DNA of 39,616 nucleotides, taken from NCBI RefSeq assembly GCF_023715505.1, contig NZ_JAMBOH010000037.1, positions 1-39,616 on the forward strand, given 5' to 3'. The translations under genes and the position numbers were made by a program. Origin of the DNA: Neobacillus cucumis (GTDB lineage Bacteria > Bacillota > Bacilli > Bacillales_B > DSM-18226). The notes beneath the pieces are model-generated. The model did not search any database, was not told the origin of the DNA, and was given only the letters and a program-made list of their open reading frames with translations. Each line of letters opens with the position of its first letter. The first letter of the stretch is position 1. This document shows positions 17,240 to 26,320 of this stretch, piece by piece.

Positions 17240-18435
17240 TTAGGATACCACAGAGATTACCTTGTTTGTAAGGGGAAATTCTTGCAATGCTGGATCAATC
17301 ATTTCATTATGACCGACGACCATTAAATGAGCATCGGCATTCTTTGAAACGATGATGACCCCGTCCATAATTTGTGTTTGGCTTCCAACAACAGCATTTT
17401 CAATCCAAACATTTTCTCCAATAATGGTCTGAGGCAGGATGACGGAATTCTTAATCCTCGCTCCTTTACCCACCTTTACACCACTAAATAAAACGGAATG
17501 TTCAATGGTCCCGTAAATTTCACAGCCGTCGCTCACAATACTTTGATACATCTTAGCCTGCGTATCAAAGTATAAAGGAGGCTCGTCATAATGGGCGGTA
17601 TGAATTCTCCACTCTGGATCTTGTAAAAAAATATTTTTTTCACTTGTTAATAGATCCAGGTTTGCTTCCCAATAACTATGAATAGTGCCTACATCCCTCC
17701 AGTAATTATTGAAATAATAGCCATAAAGCTGTAAACCATCACTTAACATCGTAGGGATAATATCCTTGCCAAAATCCCTATTGCTAAATTCCTTCAATTC
17801 TTCACGAAGTAAATATTCTCTTAGAATCGGCCATTTAAATATATAATTGCCCATAGACGCTAAATTAGAAGTCGGGTTTTTGGGTTTTTCTTCAAAACTT
17901 GTTATTCTATAAGTCGTCGAATCCATCCTCATCAGCCCAAAACGATTGGCATCCGCCCAAGGAACTTCCACCACGGCAATTGTGCAATCTGCATCTGTTT
18001 CGATATGCTGCTTTAACATGATTGAATAATCCATTTTGTAGATTTGATCACCAGAAACTACTAAGACATTTTCAGGATTATATTGTTCAATAAATTCAAT
18101 GTTTTGAAATACAGCATGTGCGGTTCCTTCGTACCATTCTACCCCTGAATCAACTCCGCTGATAGGGCGGGAGAATCGTAAGTCCGCCATAACGGTTATA
18201 ATAATTCCCATCATTACAGCGGCCAAGATGAGCATGTAGCTCATACGGCCTGTATTGTGTCAAAATCCCTACCGTTTCAATTCCTGAATTCCGGCAATTA
18301 CTTAAAGCAAAGTCAATAATGCGATACTTCCCCCCCAAACGGTACGGCAGGTTTCACTAGCGTTTTGGTAAGCAGATTTAATCTTGTTCCTTTTCCACCA
18401 GCCAGCAGTAGTGCAATCCACTTTTGCTTTTTCAT
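17240..18435 (-). pseudogene. glgC: Glucose-1-phosphate adenylyltransferase, broken by two frameshifts
   Basis: ADP-glucose synthesis for glycogen. The start is clear: ATG 18435 after AGGAGGAGG, then [20 protein letters not shown] with the nucleotide-binding GGGKGTR-like loop. A run of seven G (18330-18336, minus strand) has one base too many and shifts the frame. The next segment, [13 protein letters not shown] to [11 protein letters not shown] (18338-18150), is in a second frame. Near 18170 another single-base shift leads to the third frame, from SGVEWYEGTAHAVFQNIEF to the end at 17240, including SGDQIYKMDY, EEKP, NYWRDVGT and the beta-helix C-terminal domain. All three parts together give a normal length of about 380-400 residues. 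No other glg genes are near. Confidence 0.88.
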
Positions 18436-18635
18436 CGTCTACCTCCTCCTTTTCATTTTTTCACCCATTAGTACGTGTAGGTAAATTTTGTTGTACTTAT
18501 ACCTTTATTATCTCCGATTTTTTCCTTTTTCCCGGTCAACCTATTACAGTTTTGTGAAGGATTGGGGCTTTTTTATCGACAGAAAAAGTGTGAACCACTA
18601 GAAAATGGCGGTTATTGTCATATTTTTATAAAAAA

Positions 18636-18679
18636 TAAAAAACGCCTTCCACCCAAGTTGAATCGGTGTAAAAGGCGTA
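18636..18679 (-). terminator. Terminator of the DUF438/PAS gene
   Basis: ACGCCTT (18642-18648) pairs with AAGGCGT (18672-18678), with an inner CACC/GGTG pairing; on the minus strand a T run follows. The stretch 18436-18635 holds the glgC upstream region and no recognisable gene. Confidence 0.8.
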
Positions 18680-18684
18680 TTTTC

Positions 18685-19916
18685 TTATGATAGAATTCTT
18701 TTTTCTCCATCAATCACTTTGATAGGAGCAATGTTTTGTGTAAATTCCATGGTACCAATATAAGTACCGTCTTCATCACGAACAGCAAAGTAGCGAATAT
18801 ACACATATTTATCCTTAAACTGAATCCAGAATTCTTCTGAGTCTTTTATTCCAGCTTTAAAGTCTCTGAGAAGCTCCTCAACCACATGGACGCTCCGTGG
18901 AGGATGACAGTTCTGGACTGTGCGGCCAATAATGGCTTTCGTTCGGGCAAAGATTCTTTCTTTACCATGTGAAAAGTACCGAACCACATCTTCATGATCT
19001 ATGAAAGTAATATCGATAGGTAAATGGTTCAACATTAACTCTAGTTGTTTTAATGATAAGATTCCGGTTTCCATCTTAATAAAGCCTTCTGTCAACGTCT
19101 TCTCGTCTATTCCCTTTCTATCGGGCTTCCATTCTTGAGCGGGAGCAATTAAGCAATAGCCAATTTCATCACTCTCATGGGCAATTTTCACCCACTCATC
19201 TTCTGTGAAATTTTTTATTGCCATTGGGAAGAGGATGTTTTCCTCTTTATAGATCATCCCATTTACTTCTCGAATGACGAACTGAAGGACGTCGATTACT
19301 GCTTGTTTGCCGCCATTATAGTAAAGTAGATTTTTTTAGCATCTTTAATGGCATTACGGATAAAATCATTAATTCTCCACATGTTAGTGGTTGGCCCATG
19401 GATCCCATATCTCTCAAGATAAGGGAAAATTAAATTTTCTTTCCGGCTGTAGTGCTTATCAATATCTAGAAGCAGGTTGATGTCCTCGATCAGCTGATAA
19501 ATTTGGTCAGCAGAATCTTCCTTTATAAACTGTTCTAAATGTATCTCTAACTTTGATTCAAGTAATTTTTCGATTTCCCGATTTTCCAATTTAAATGTGT
19601 GTACAGGGTGTCCCGGCTGCTCTTCCGGCCTTCCGGCTCGAGGCTCTTCTTCTTCTATCTTGCCGTTAAAAATGTCGGAGTGCTGATGGTAGATTTGTAT
19701 TAGCTCCCCTGTAGGAATGCTTCCTTCTTCAGCAAAATCCTGCTGAAGCTGAGTGATCTCTGCGATGGTTATACTGCCAACAAAAGCATCAAAATGTGCC
19801 TTTACCTCATCAAGGTTTCTGCCATTATGGAGATCCTGAAAGGTTTGTTTTATGATTGTTAAGCGATCTGTATTAATAGGAATTAGTTTTTCACGATTAT
19901 TAATAAATTCACTCAT
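18685..19916 (-). pseudogene. DUF438-hemerythrin-PAS protein, broken by one frameshift
   Basis: Residues 1-206 in one frame (ATG 19916 after AAGGAGAATATCAACT) hold the DUF438 domain (LIPINTDRLTIIKQTFQDLH) and a hemerythrin-like region with HQHSDIF, HPVHTF and DKHYSRKENLIFPYLE. The frame stops just after DAKKIYFTIMAANKQ. One base added to the A7 run at about 19331-19337 would join DAKK to LLYYNGGKQAVIDVLQFVIR and the second open frame (18685-19257), which has EENILFP and a C-terminal PAS domain (DITFIDHEDVVRYFSHGKER). Whole length is then about 410 residues, the usual architecture for this family of iron- or haem-associated redox sensors. The gene may be intact with an assembly error. An Fnr-like site lies upstream. 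Confidence 0.85.
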
Positions 19917-19992
19917 AGTTGATATTCTCCTTAATGTAACTGTTTAATTGAGAAACTTTATTAATAATTTAACACTTAAAATTTTATTAGAT

Positions 19993-20008
19993 TGTGATTT
20001 ACATCATT
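19993..20008. promoter_or_regulatory. Possible Fnr/CRP-type binding site
   Basis: TGTGA-TTTACA-TCATT matches the Bacillus Fnr box TGTGA-N6-TCACx at all but one informative position. It lies 77 bp upstream of the DUF438 gene start, and on the far side of the dioxygenase promoter. Redox control of a hemerythrin protein would make sense. Inference only. Confidence 0.4.
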
Positions 20009-20057
20009 AATAAGCCTCTAATTTTGAAAACTTTAAGAGCCGTTGGCGATTTCGTTT

Positions 20058-20086
20058 TTGACAACCAATCCTATTCATGATATATT
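20058..20086 (+). promoter_or_regulatory. Sigma-A promoter of the ring-cleaving dioxygenase gene
   Basis: -35 TTGACA (20058-20063), 17-bp spacer, -10 TATATT (20081-20086). The operator begins at the end of the -10. Confidence 0.85.
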
Positions 20087-20120
20087 TATCTCGAATTAAA
20101 GATAAATTACCTTGAGATAA
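20086..20120. promoter_or_regulatory. MhqR-type operator
   Basis: TATCTCGAATTAAAGATA (20087-20104) matches the MhqR box (TATCTCGAA followed by an inverted half). A second half-site, GAGATAA (20114-20120), is the exact reverse complement of TTATCTC (20086-20092). It directly overlaps the start of transcription, as expected for a MarR-type repressor sensing quinones and catechols. The mhqR gene itself is not in the window. Confidence 0.75.
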
Positions 20121-20189
20121 TCCTTGAGTGATTTATCCTAAAATTGGAACAATAAGAATTACTAAATTGACTTATAGGAGTGTATATAG

Positions 20190-21167
20190 ATGAATCAACT
20201 AAAAGGTATTCACCATGTGACTGCGATTACAAGCAGTGCAGAAAAAAACTATCACTTTTTCACTTATGTATTAGGGATGAGGCTTGTTAAGAAAACCGTT
20301 AACCAAGATGATATTCAAACTTACCATTTATTTTTTGCAGACGATACCGGTAATCCTGGTACTGATATGACCTTTTTCGATTTTCCTGGGATTCCTAAAG
20401 GTGTTCATGGCACAAATGAAATTTTTAAAACATCATTCCGGGTGCCAAGTAATGCGGCATTAGAATACTGGGTTAAGCGGTTTGATCGCTTAGAAGTCAA
20501 ACATACTGGCATAAAAGAACAGTTTGGAAAAAAGACATTGTCATTTGTAGATTTTGATGATCAACATTATCAATTAATTTCAGATGAAAATAATGAAGGT
20601 GTTGCTGCTGGAACTCCATGGCAAAAAGGACCGATTCCATTGGAATTTGCAATCACTGCATTAGGCCCAATCTATGTCCGAGTTGCGAATTTTGATTATT
20701 TTAAGGAAATGATGGAAAAAGTCCTCATGTTTAAGGAAATTGCCCATGAAGGATCGTTCCATTTATTTGAAGTCGGTGAGGGCGGCAATGGGGCTCAGGT
20801 TGTAGTCGAGTATAACGCGATTCTACCTCCTGCACGACAGGGTTTTGGTACTGTTCATCATGCTGCATTCCGTGTAGAGGACCGCTCTGTATTGGATGAA
20901 TGGATTAAAAGAATGGAAGGCTTTGGGTTTCAAACTTCAGGTTTTGTTGACCGTTACTTCTTTAGTTCCTTATACGTTCGGGTAGCGCCGCAAATTCTAT
21001 TCGAGTTTGCCACTGACGGACCTGGATTTATGGGTGACGAACCATATGAAACACTTGGTGAGAAGTTATCCTTACCACCATTCCTAGAACCTAAACGTGA
21101 ACAAATTGAAAGATTAGTGCGCCCAATTGATACAGTAAGAAGCACGAAAGAATTCATAAAAGAATAA
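20190..21167 (+). CDS. mhqO: Ring-cleaving dioxygenase, VOC family (MhqO-like)
   Basis: A 325-residue member of the glyoxalase/VOC extradiol dioxygenase family, close to B. subtilis MhqO, which takes part in hydroquinone and catechol resistance. Two VOC repeats are visible: the first starts MNQLKGIHHVTAITSSAEKN, the second FGTVHHAAFRVEDRSVLDEW. Metal ligands are likely the His of GIHHV, the His of TVHHAAF and the Glu of ILFEFATDGPGF. The C-terminus has the family's LSLPPFLEPKREQIERLVRP. TAGGAGTGTATATAG precedes the ATG. Control by the MhqR-type operator upstream fits this identity. Confidence 0.93.
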   Translation: MNQLKGIHHVTAITSSAEKNYHFFTYVLGMRLVKKTVNQDDIQTYHLFFADDTGNPGTDMTFFDFPGIPKGVHGTNEIFKTSFRVPSNAALEYWVKRFDRLEVKHTGIKEQFGKKTLSFVDFDDQHYQLISDENNEGVAAGTPWQKGPIPLEFAITALGPIYVRVANFDYFKEMMEKVLMFKEIAHEGSFHLFEVGEGGNGAQVVVEYNAILPPARQGFGTVHHAAFRVEDRSVLDEWIKRMEGFGFQTSGFVDRYFFSSLYVRVAPQILFEFATDGPGFMGDEPYETLGEKLSLPPFLEPKREQIERLVRPIDTVRSTKEFIKE

Positions 21168-21173
21168 ATTATA

Positions 21174-21216
21174 AAAAGGCAGTGATTTTTTCGTGTAAAA
21201 TCATTGCCTTTTTTTA
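21174..21216. terminator. Terminator between the dioxygenase and acyl-CoA ligase genes
   Basis: AAAGGCAGTGATTTT pairs with AAAATCATTGCCTTT across a 7-nt loop, followed by T-rich sequence on the plus strand. It probably serves both convergent genes. Confidence 0.9.
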
Positions 21217-21222
21217 ATCTCT

Positions 21223-22815
21223 TTAATTTACTTTCTTAGGCCCCTTCCAATACATTTCACGGAGACGATATTTTTGTAGTTTACCAGTTGTTGTTTTTGG
21301 CAGCGCTTCCACAAATTCGACTGTTTTAGGTGCTTTAAAGTGGGCCATGTTGCTTCGGCAAAATTGGATAATCTCCTCTTCCGTCACGGCTGTCTCCGGT
21401 TTCAGTACAATAATAGCCTTTGGCACCTCGCCCCATTTTTCATCTGGAATGGCAATAACTGCCGTTTCCAATACAGCAGGATGCTTGTATAACACACCTT
21501 CTACCTCTGTTGAAGATATATTTTCCCCGCCAGAAATAATCAAATCCTTGGCACGATCTTGGATTTCAATATATCCATCCGGATGGGTGACCGCTAAATC
21601 TCCAGAATGAAACCAGCCATCCCTAATCGCTGCTGCCGTATTTTGCGGGTCTTTATAATAACCTGACATGACGACATTTCCGCGGGTCACGATTTCACCG
21701 AGCTCTCTTCCATTCCAGGCCACTTCTTCCCCATCCTGTCGAACGACCTTTGTTTCCCCATTAAAAGCGAGTTCAATCCCTTGTCTTGCCTTAATGGTTG
21801 CTTGATCATCAGCAGATTTTGAATCAAACTCTTTTTTCCATTCGCAATAGAGGATAAAAGGTGAAGTTTCTGTCAAACCGTAAACATGTATCATCTTTAA
21901 GCCCAGGATCTCCTGCGCTTTCTGAATTAATGCAGCTGCAGGCGGTGCACCAGCTGTCGCCATACGCGGATGCGTCTGCACTTTTATTTCTTTTGCTTTT
22001 GGTTCATTTACCAGCATATTTACCACGGTTGGTGCTCCGCAAAGCAATGAAATCTTCTTGTTTTCAAATAAATCAAGGATTAATGGTGGATCAACCTTGC
22101 GTAAGCAAACATGGGTACCACCTGCTGCTGTAATTGCCCAGACCCCGCCCCAACCATTAGCATGAAACATTGGCAATGTATGAAGATATACATCATCATA
22201 GTTTACTCCCAGGTGATACATAAAATTAGCCGCATTCATATAGTTACTACGATGGGTCAACATGACACCCTTCGGATGAGAAGTGGTTCCGCTAGTGTAA
22301 TTCAACGTTAGCAGCTGGTTTTCATCGATTTCAACCACAGGAAAATCGGCTTTTTCTTTTGTATGCTGAAGAAAATCCTCATAATCTATACCTTTTAATG
22401 TAGTCTCGTGTCCAGGAACCCGGACAATAATAATATCATGCAATGCTAGATTTTGGACGATTTCCTCAATTGGCTTCGTGAACTCCTCATCCACGATTAA
22501 CATTTTTGTATCGCTGTGTTTGATAATATATTCTAAGTCTTTTGCAGATAATCGATAATTCAAGGGCACCATGACTGCACCAAGCTGACAAATTCCATAA
22601 AAACATTCCAACATGTAATGGGTGTTTGGCAGCATCACTGCTACATGATCTCCTTCTTGAATTCCTGCATGATGCAGGGCAGTTGAAAGCTGGTCGGCAC
22701 GTTGTCCAAATTCTTCGTATGTAAATTCTTTCACACCATCAATTACTGCGATCTTTTTCGGATAATACTTGATCGCTCTCCGTTTCCAATCAAGCGGCGT
22801 TAGTGGTGAAAACAT
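21223..22815 (-). CDS. Acyl-CoA ligase, AMP-binding family (fatty-acid type)
   Basis: Activates a carboxylic acid with ATP to an acyl-AMP, then to the CoA thioester; cytosolic or membrane-associated. About 530 residues, the normal size. Motifs: P-loop-like LNYTSGTTSHPKGVMLTHRS near residue 180, YGLTETSP near 310, SGDLAVTHPDGYIEIQDRAK, and the C-terminal catalytic lysine in LPKTTTGKLQKYRLR. The closest subfamily is medium- or long-chain acyl-CoA synthetases of the type often annotated as long-chain-fatty-acid-CoA ligase; the true substrate is unknown. I chose ATG 22815 (8 nt after GGAG) rather than the GTG at 22824. Confidence 0.92.
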   Translation of the reverse strand: MFSPLTPLDWKRRAIKYYPKKIAVIDGVKEFTYEEFGQRADQLSTALHHAGIQEGDHVAVMLPNTHYMLECFYGICQLGAVMVPLNYRLSAKDLEYIIKHSDTKMLIVDEEFTKPIEEIVQNLALHDIIIVRVPGHETTLKGIDYEDFLQHTKEKADFPVVEIDENQLLTLNYTSGTTSHPKGVMLTHRSNYMNAANFMYHLGVNYDDVYLHTLPMFHANGWGGVWAITAAGGTHVCLRKVDPPLILDLFENKKISLLCGAPTVVNMLVNEPKAKEIKVQTHPRMATAGAPPAAALIQKAQEILGLKMIHVYGLTETSPFILYCEWKKEFDSKSADDQATIKARQGIELAFNGETKVVRQDGEEVAWNGRELGEIVTRGNVVMSGYYKDPQNTAAAIRDGWFHSGDLAVTHPDGYIEIQDRAKDLIISGGENISSTEVEGVLYKHPAVLETAVIAIPDEKWGEVPKAIIVLKPETAVTEEEIIQFCRSNMAHFKAPKTVEFVEALPKTTTGKLQKYRLREMYWKGPKKVN

Positions 22816-22927
22816 GTAATCCACTCCTTATTATTACTTGAAAATTCATATAATTATTTCACCGTCGTTTTCTTTTTTCAAAAAAAACTTATGCCAGCCA
22901 TACATATGCTTTCAAAAAGATGAGTTA

Positions 22928-23875
22928 TCAGATAGGGCTTTTTGTTTGATAAAATACTTCTTTTAGTGCTTGACCTGATTTTTCCAGTGCAGCCTTTCCA
23001 AGTGCAATAACAGAAGCCATGCTCATGAAACCATGAATGGTCCCATCGTAGCGGACCAGCTCTGCCTTCACCCCGGCCTCCTGAAGTTTCCTTGCATAAA
23101 GTTCTCCTTCATCTCGGAGCGGATCATATTCAGCCGTAATAACAAGTGCCGGAGGCAAACCGGTAAATTTTTCATAGAGTATAGGAGCTAAAAGCGGATT
23201 ATTCTTATCCTCCTCTTCCCCGTTCGAATAACAGTTAAGGAACCATTCCATTGTCCCTTGGGTTAAAAAGTAGCCTTCCGCATTTTGAAGCATCGATTGG
23301 GTTGGTTCACCCCAAATGTTAGTAGCTGGATAGAGGAGTAATTGGAAGCAAATCGCTGGTTTTTGCTTGTCTTTTGCCAAGTTTGAGATTACTGCCGCAA
23401 GATTACCTCCTGCGCTATCCCCTCCTACGGCAATTCTAGCAGGGTCCACTTGAAACTCTTCCGGATTTGCAGATACATATTCGACTGCTGCATAGCAATC
23501 GTAAACAGCAGCTGGGAATTTATGCTCGGGTGCTAGTCGATAGTCAACAGAAATCGTTACACAGTTTGCAAGGTTTGTTAAAGCCCTGCAAATATTATCA
23601 TGTGTTTCTAGGTTGCCGACCACCCAGCCGCCGCCGTGGAAATAAACAAGTGCCGGGAAGTTGGTTTGAACCTCTTTTGGATAATAGACTCGAATTGGAA
23701 TATCACCTTCTGGTCGAGGAATGGTCCGGTCCTCTACATTGCCGACTGGTTCGATTTCACCTTTAGGAAGCTGAAAGGCTTTCCTTGCCAGCTCTGGTGT
23801 TAAGGTTTCTAATGGCGGCGTGCCCAAAGAAGCTAAATAATCTAGTAACATTTTTGTTTGTGGGTCAAGAGACAT
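22928..23875 (-). CDS. Alpha/beta hydrolase of the hormone-sensitive-lipase family (esterase)
   Basis: A 315-residue carboxylesterase. The oxyanion-hole motif HGGGW is at residue 80, the nucleophile Ser154 in GGDSAGGNLA, the acid Asp in TAEYDPLRDEG near 252, and the His in GTIHGFMSM near 282. All of the catalytic triad is therefore present. There is no signal peptide, so it is probably cytosolic. Acyl esters of short chain are the usual substrates. I chose ATG 23875 with AGAGGG upstream; the GTG at 23893 is less likely. Confidence 0.92.
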   Translation of the reverse strand: MSLDPQTKMLLDYLASLGTPPLETLTPELARKAFQLPKGEIEPVGNVEDRTIPRPEGDIPIRVYYPKEVQTNFPALVYFHGGGWVVGNLETHDNICRALTNLANCVTISVDYRLAPEHKFPAAVYDCYAAVEYVSANPEEFQVDPARIAVGGDSAGGNLAAVISNLAKDKQKPAICFQLLLYPATNIWGEPTQSMLQNAEGYFLTQGTMEWFLNCYSNGEEEDKNNPLLAPILYEKFTGLPPALVITAEYDPLRDEGELYARKLQEAGVKAELVRYDGTIHGFMSMASVIALGKAALEKSGQALKEVFYQTKSPI

Positions 23876-23965
23876 TCGTTCGCCCTCTTTCACGTGGAAT
23901 AAACTTACATTTTTATAATTCGATAAAAAATGATAATATCCTTCCTTTTTTAGTAAACGTTTTCA

Positions 23966-24000
23966 AAACAAAAAGGCTAATCTCTATTTAAAGATTAGCC
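23966..24000 (-). terminator. Terminator after the GTP cyclohydrolase gene
   Basis: GGCTAATCT (23975-23983) pairs with AGATTAGCC (23992-24000); on the minus strand TTTTTGTTTT follows. Confidence 0.9.
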
Positions 24001-24030
24001 ATGTACATTTATTGCTCTTATAGTGAACCT

Positions 24031-24783
24031 TTAATCATTACAACAAGTCCCATCATCGTTCAAATGACCAGACTTATTGATTTTAGTTTTCAAATACTTC
24101 TCATTGTATTCTGAAATATCCCCCCATAGAGATTCTCTGCCTGAAACCTCTAAACCAGCATTCTTTAATGCTTGGAGCTTTTTAGGATTGTTCGTGATTA
24201 GAGTAACCGGTTTAGACCTTAATGCTTTAAGGACTCGAATCGCATCTCCATAATTCCTGGAGTCATCCACAAATCCAAGCGCTTCGTTGGCCTCCACTGT
24301 GTCGTAGCCGTTCTCTTGAAGAATATAGGCCATTGCCTTACTGAATAAACCAATTCCCCTTCCTTCATGGTTGGCTAAGTAAAATAATGCTCCAATTCCG
24401 TGGTCTGCAATCATCTTCATGGATTGCTTTAATTGAAAGCCGCAATCACATCGCTTACTTCCAAAGATATCTCCCGTATGGCAAATGGAGTGAAAACGGA
24501 TAATCGCATCATCCCCATATTCAAAGTCCCCATAAGCGAGGACGCTGGATTGCTGGAATTCCGCTAAATTGGCTGAAGATAATTTTTCAATAATTTTTTG
24601 AAAATCCTCTGTTACTTCATCACAATTTAGCCAACAATACCATTTAAAAACAACCGTTTCCCCATACAAATTTACCGGTAGACGGATGGGGCCTACTAAG
24701 TAGATGGCGCCTTTATCCGTTTTAATTAATTGAATTTTGTCTTCTAAGACCGAAATTACTTTAGAATTGAGAGTTTCTTTCAC
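24031..24783 (-). CDS. ribA: GTP cyclohydrolase II (stand-alone)
   Basis: Converts GTP to the pyrimidine precursor of riboflavin. The zinc site is in CHTGDIFGSKRCDCG (Cys near residues 100, 111 and 113); NHEGRGIGLFSKA and TNNPKKLQALK complete the active site. At 250 residues it is a single-domain enzyme without the fused RibB synthase found in the Bacillus rib operon, so this may be a paralogue. No FMN riboswitch is seen upstream and no rib genes are near, so it is not part of a riboflavin operon. The start is GTG at 24783, after AAGGAGTGCTTAACG. The tail ends in DDGTCCND. Confidence 0.92.
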   Translation of the reverse strand: MKETLNSKVISVLEDKIQLIKTDKGAIYLVGPIRLPVNLYGETVVFKWYCWLNCDEVTEDFQKIIEKLSSANLAEFQQSSVLAYGDFEYGDDAIIRFHSICHTGDIFGSKRCDCGFQLKQSMKMIADHGIGALFYLANHEGRGIGLFSKAMAYILQENGYDTVEANEALGFVDDSRNYGDAIRVLKALRSKPVTLITNNPKKLQALKNAGLEVSGRESLWGDISEYNEKYLKTKINKSGHLNDDGTCCND

Positions 24784-24875
24784 CGTTAAGCACTCCTTTT
24801 TAACATAGTGTTTTACATTTAGTGGATTGGCATTCTTGGAAAGATTTCGCTAAAATGGGCGGCAAGTTTGACTTC

Positions 24876-24888
24876 GGTGTCAGGCACC
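24876..24888. repeat. Dispersed 13-bp repeat, copy 2 (GGTGTCAGGCACC)
   Basis: Second copy of the quasi-palindromic 13-mer, in the opposite orientation to copy 1. The rest of 24784-25041 is AT-rich with no convincing gene. Confidence 0.7.
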
Positions 24889-25041
24889 ATTTCTACTATT
24901 GTCACCTTTTTTTCAAATTGGTAGGCTTTTGTCCCAAACTTGGACAGTCTTTTTTACGTAAATTGGTAAAAGAAAAGTGGAGGTTAGGCAGGTTATTGTT
25001 ATTGTTATTCTCTTTTCTAGCTTGTAAGGAGGTGCACAGAT

Positions 25042-25347
25042 ATGAGTGAGTCTTCATTAGGAGGTTTTCAAAATGGGGCAGAACATGTAAGGAGAGGAAA
25101 CTTCTGGGACTTTATGTTAGGTTCCTATGTTCATCACCCCCAAGAGTCATATTCAAGTAATTTATCCACGGGGAATAATAGCTTAAACCAATTACCATCA
25201 AACCATGTATCAGTAAAACATACAAATGACTGTCGAAACTCCCAATGGCAAAACTCTGTAAATGGGAAAACCCAGACAAAAATCTGTTGGGATGGCGGGA
25301 ATATGTGGGAATATCGAGTTAGAAGAAGACCCATGGAAATGTGGTAA
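25042..25347 (+). CDS. Orphan protein of unknown function (101 aa)
   Basis: AAGGAGGTGCACAGAT precedes the ATG, a near-consensus ribosome binding site, and a perfect terminator follows the stop. The product starts MSESSLGGFQNGAEHVRRGN and is rich in Ser, Asn, Gln, Gly, Trp and His; Cys occurs in NDCRNSQ and KICWDGG. It has no membrane segment or signal peptide. The composition is like a spore coat or surface protein, but I recognise no family. The reverse frame also stays open over part of this region, but it lacks a ribosome binding site. Confidence 0.6.
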   Translation: MSESSLGGFQNGAEHVRRGNFWDFMLGSYVHHPQESYSSNLSTGNNSLNQLPSNHVSVKHTNDCRNSQWQNSVNGKTQTKICWDGGNMWEYRVRRRPMEMW

Positions 25348-25350
25348 TCC

Positions 25351-25394
25351 AATACAAAAGGGAAAGAATCTAATGAGCCTTTCCCTTTTGTATT
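25351..25394. terminator. Bidirectional terminator, 16-bp perfect stem
   Basis: AATACAAAAGGGAAAG (25351-25366) pairs perfectly with CTTTCCCTTTTGTATT (25379-25394). It lies between the orphan gene and the convergent FrnE-like gene. Confidence 0.85.
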
Positions 25395-25411
25395 ATTACC
25401 TAATAGCCATC

Positions 25412-26134
25412 CTAGTCTTTTTCAGGAATAATACAGTTTCCATCCGCACAGCTGACATCCTGCTCGGTTGACAAATCCTGAAACATCGGTTGAGGTGCAT
25501 CTTCCTCCCAAACCTTTTGTAAGGCACCCTTGAATGTTTCCAGTGGTTGTGCGCCGGATATGGCGTACTTTGAGTTAATGATAAAATACGGTACCCCGCC
25601 AATTTGGTATTGCTGGGCTATGGCCTCGTCAGCACGGACTTCATTAGCAAAAGCGGTTTTGTCATGAAGGACATTTAACACCTCTTGGCGGTTTAATCCT
25701 GAGGCTTCAGCAATGTCTGCTAATGTGTCAAAATCCCCAATATGTTTTGCCTCAGTAAAGTAAGCCTGCAATAATTTTTCAGACACGACCGCAGCTTTCC
25801 CTTTTGTTTTTGCAAACTTCGCTAAGCGGTGGGCATCAAATGTATTGGTTGGCTTCATACCATCAAAATTATACGTTAGACCGACAGTTGCTGCTTGGTT
25901 TCCAACATTTTGATTGGCTTGTTTTGCTTGTTCAACACTCATTCGATACTTATTAGCCAATACCTCATGAATACTTTCCCCATTATACATAGGGGAATTT
26001 GGATCTAGTTCGAAGGCCTTAAATTCAACCTCAACCTGCTCTTTATGTGGAAATTGTTCTAACGCCAGTTCTAAGCGGCGTTTTCCAATATAACAAAACG
26101 GACAAACATAGTCAGACCAAACTTCAATTTTCAT
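25412..26134 (-). CDS. DsbA family oxidoreductase, FrnE type
   Basis: A 240-residue cytosolic thioredoxin-fold protein with active site CPFC (Cys11 and Cys14) in MKIEVWSDYVCPFCYIGKRR. The helical insertion and GGVPYFIINSKYAISGAQPL (cis-Pro loop) are typical of FrnE, known as a polyketide-biosynthesis or stress-related disulfide oxidoreductase; B. subtilis YwbO is related. There is no signal peptide. A second pair of cysteines occurs at the C-terminus in DVSCADGNCIIPEKD. GAGGTGTAAAA precedes the ATG. Confidence 0.92.
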   Translation of the reverse strand: MKIEVWSDYVCPFCYIGKRRLELALEQFPHKEQVEVEFKAFELDPNSPMYNGESIHEVLANKYRMSVEQAKQANQNVGNQAATVGLTYNFDGMKPTNTFDAHRLAKFAKTKGKAAVVSEKLLQAYFTEAKHIGDFDTLADIAEASGLNRQEVLNVLHDKTAFANEVRADEAIAQQYQIGGVPYFIINSKYAISGAQPLETFKGALQKVWEEDAPQPMFQDLSTEQDVSCADGNCIIPEKD

Positions 26135-26320
26135 TTTTACACCTCAATTTTCGTTACTTACGTTCATAGTATCATAATGAAGGTCAAAACCAATACAATG
26201 TGCTCAGCTGCTGCAGTATAAGAAAAATTCTAAATTTATAGACAACTAGTTGTTTTCACCTTTAAATAAGGTATAAATTAATTATGACCATAATCATTTT
26301 TAATGGAGGTGGAGTTCAAA

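Noticed and set aside
18330..18336. G7 tract in glgC as a phase-variation switch
   Set aside because: A second frameshift downstream would still keep the gene off, so decay or sequencing error is simpler.
24784..24840. FMN riboswitch upstream of the GTP cyclohydrolase gene
   Set aside because: The stretch is too short and lacks the conserved RFN-element segments.
24957..25049. Hydrophobic frame with LLLLLFSFLACKEV resembling a small lipoprotein
   Set aside because: No ribosome binding site at its possible TTG start, and it overlaps the ribosome binding site and start of the next gene.
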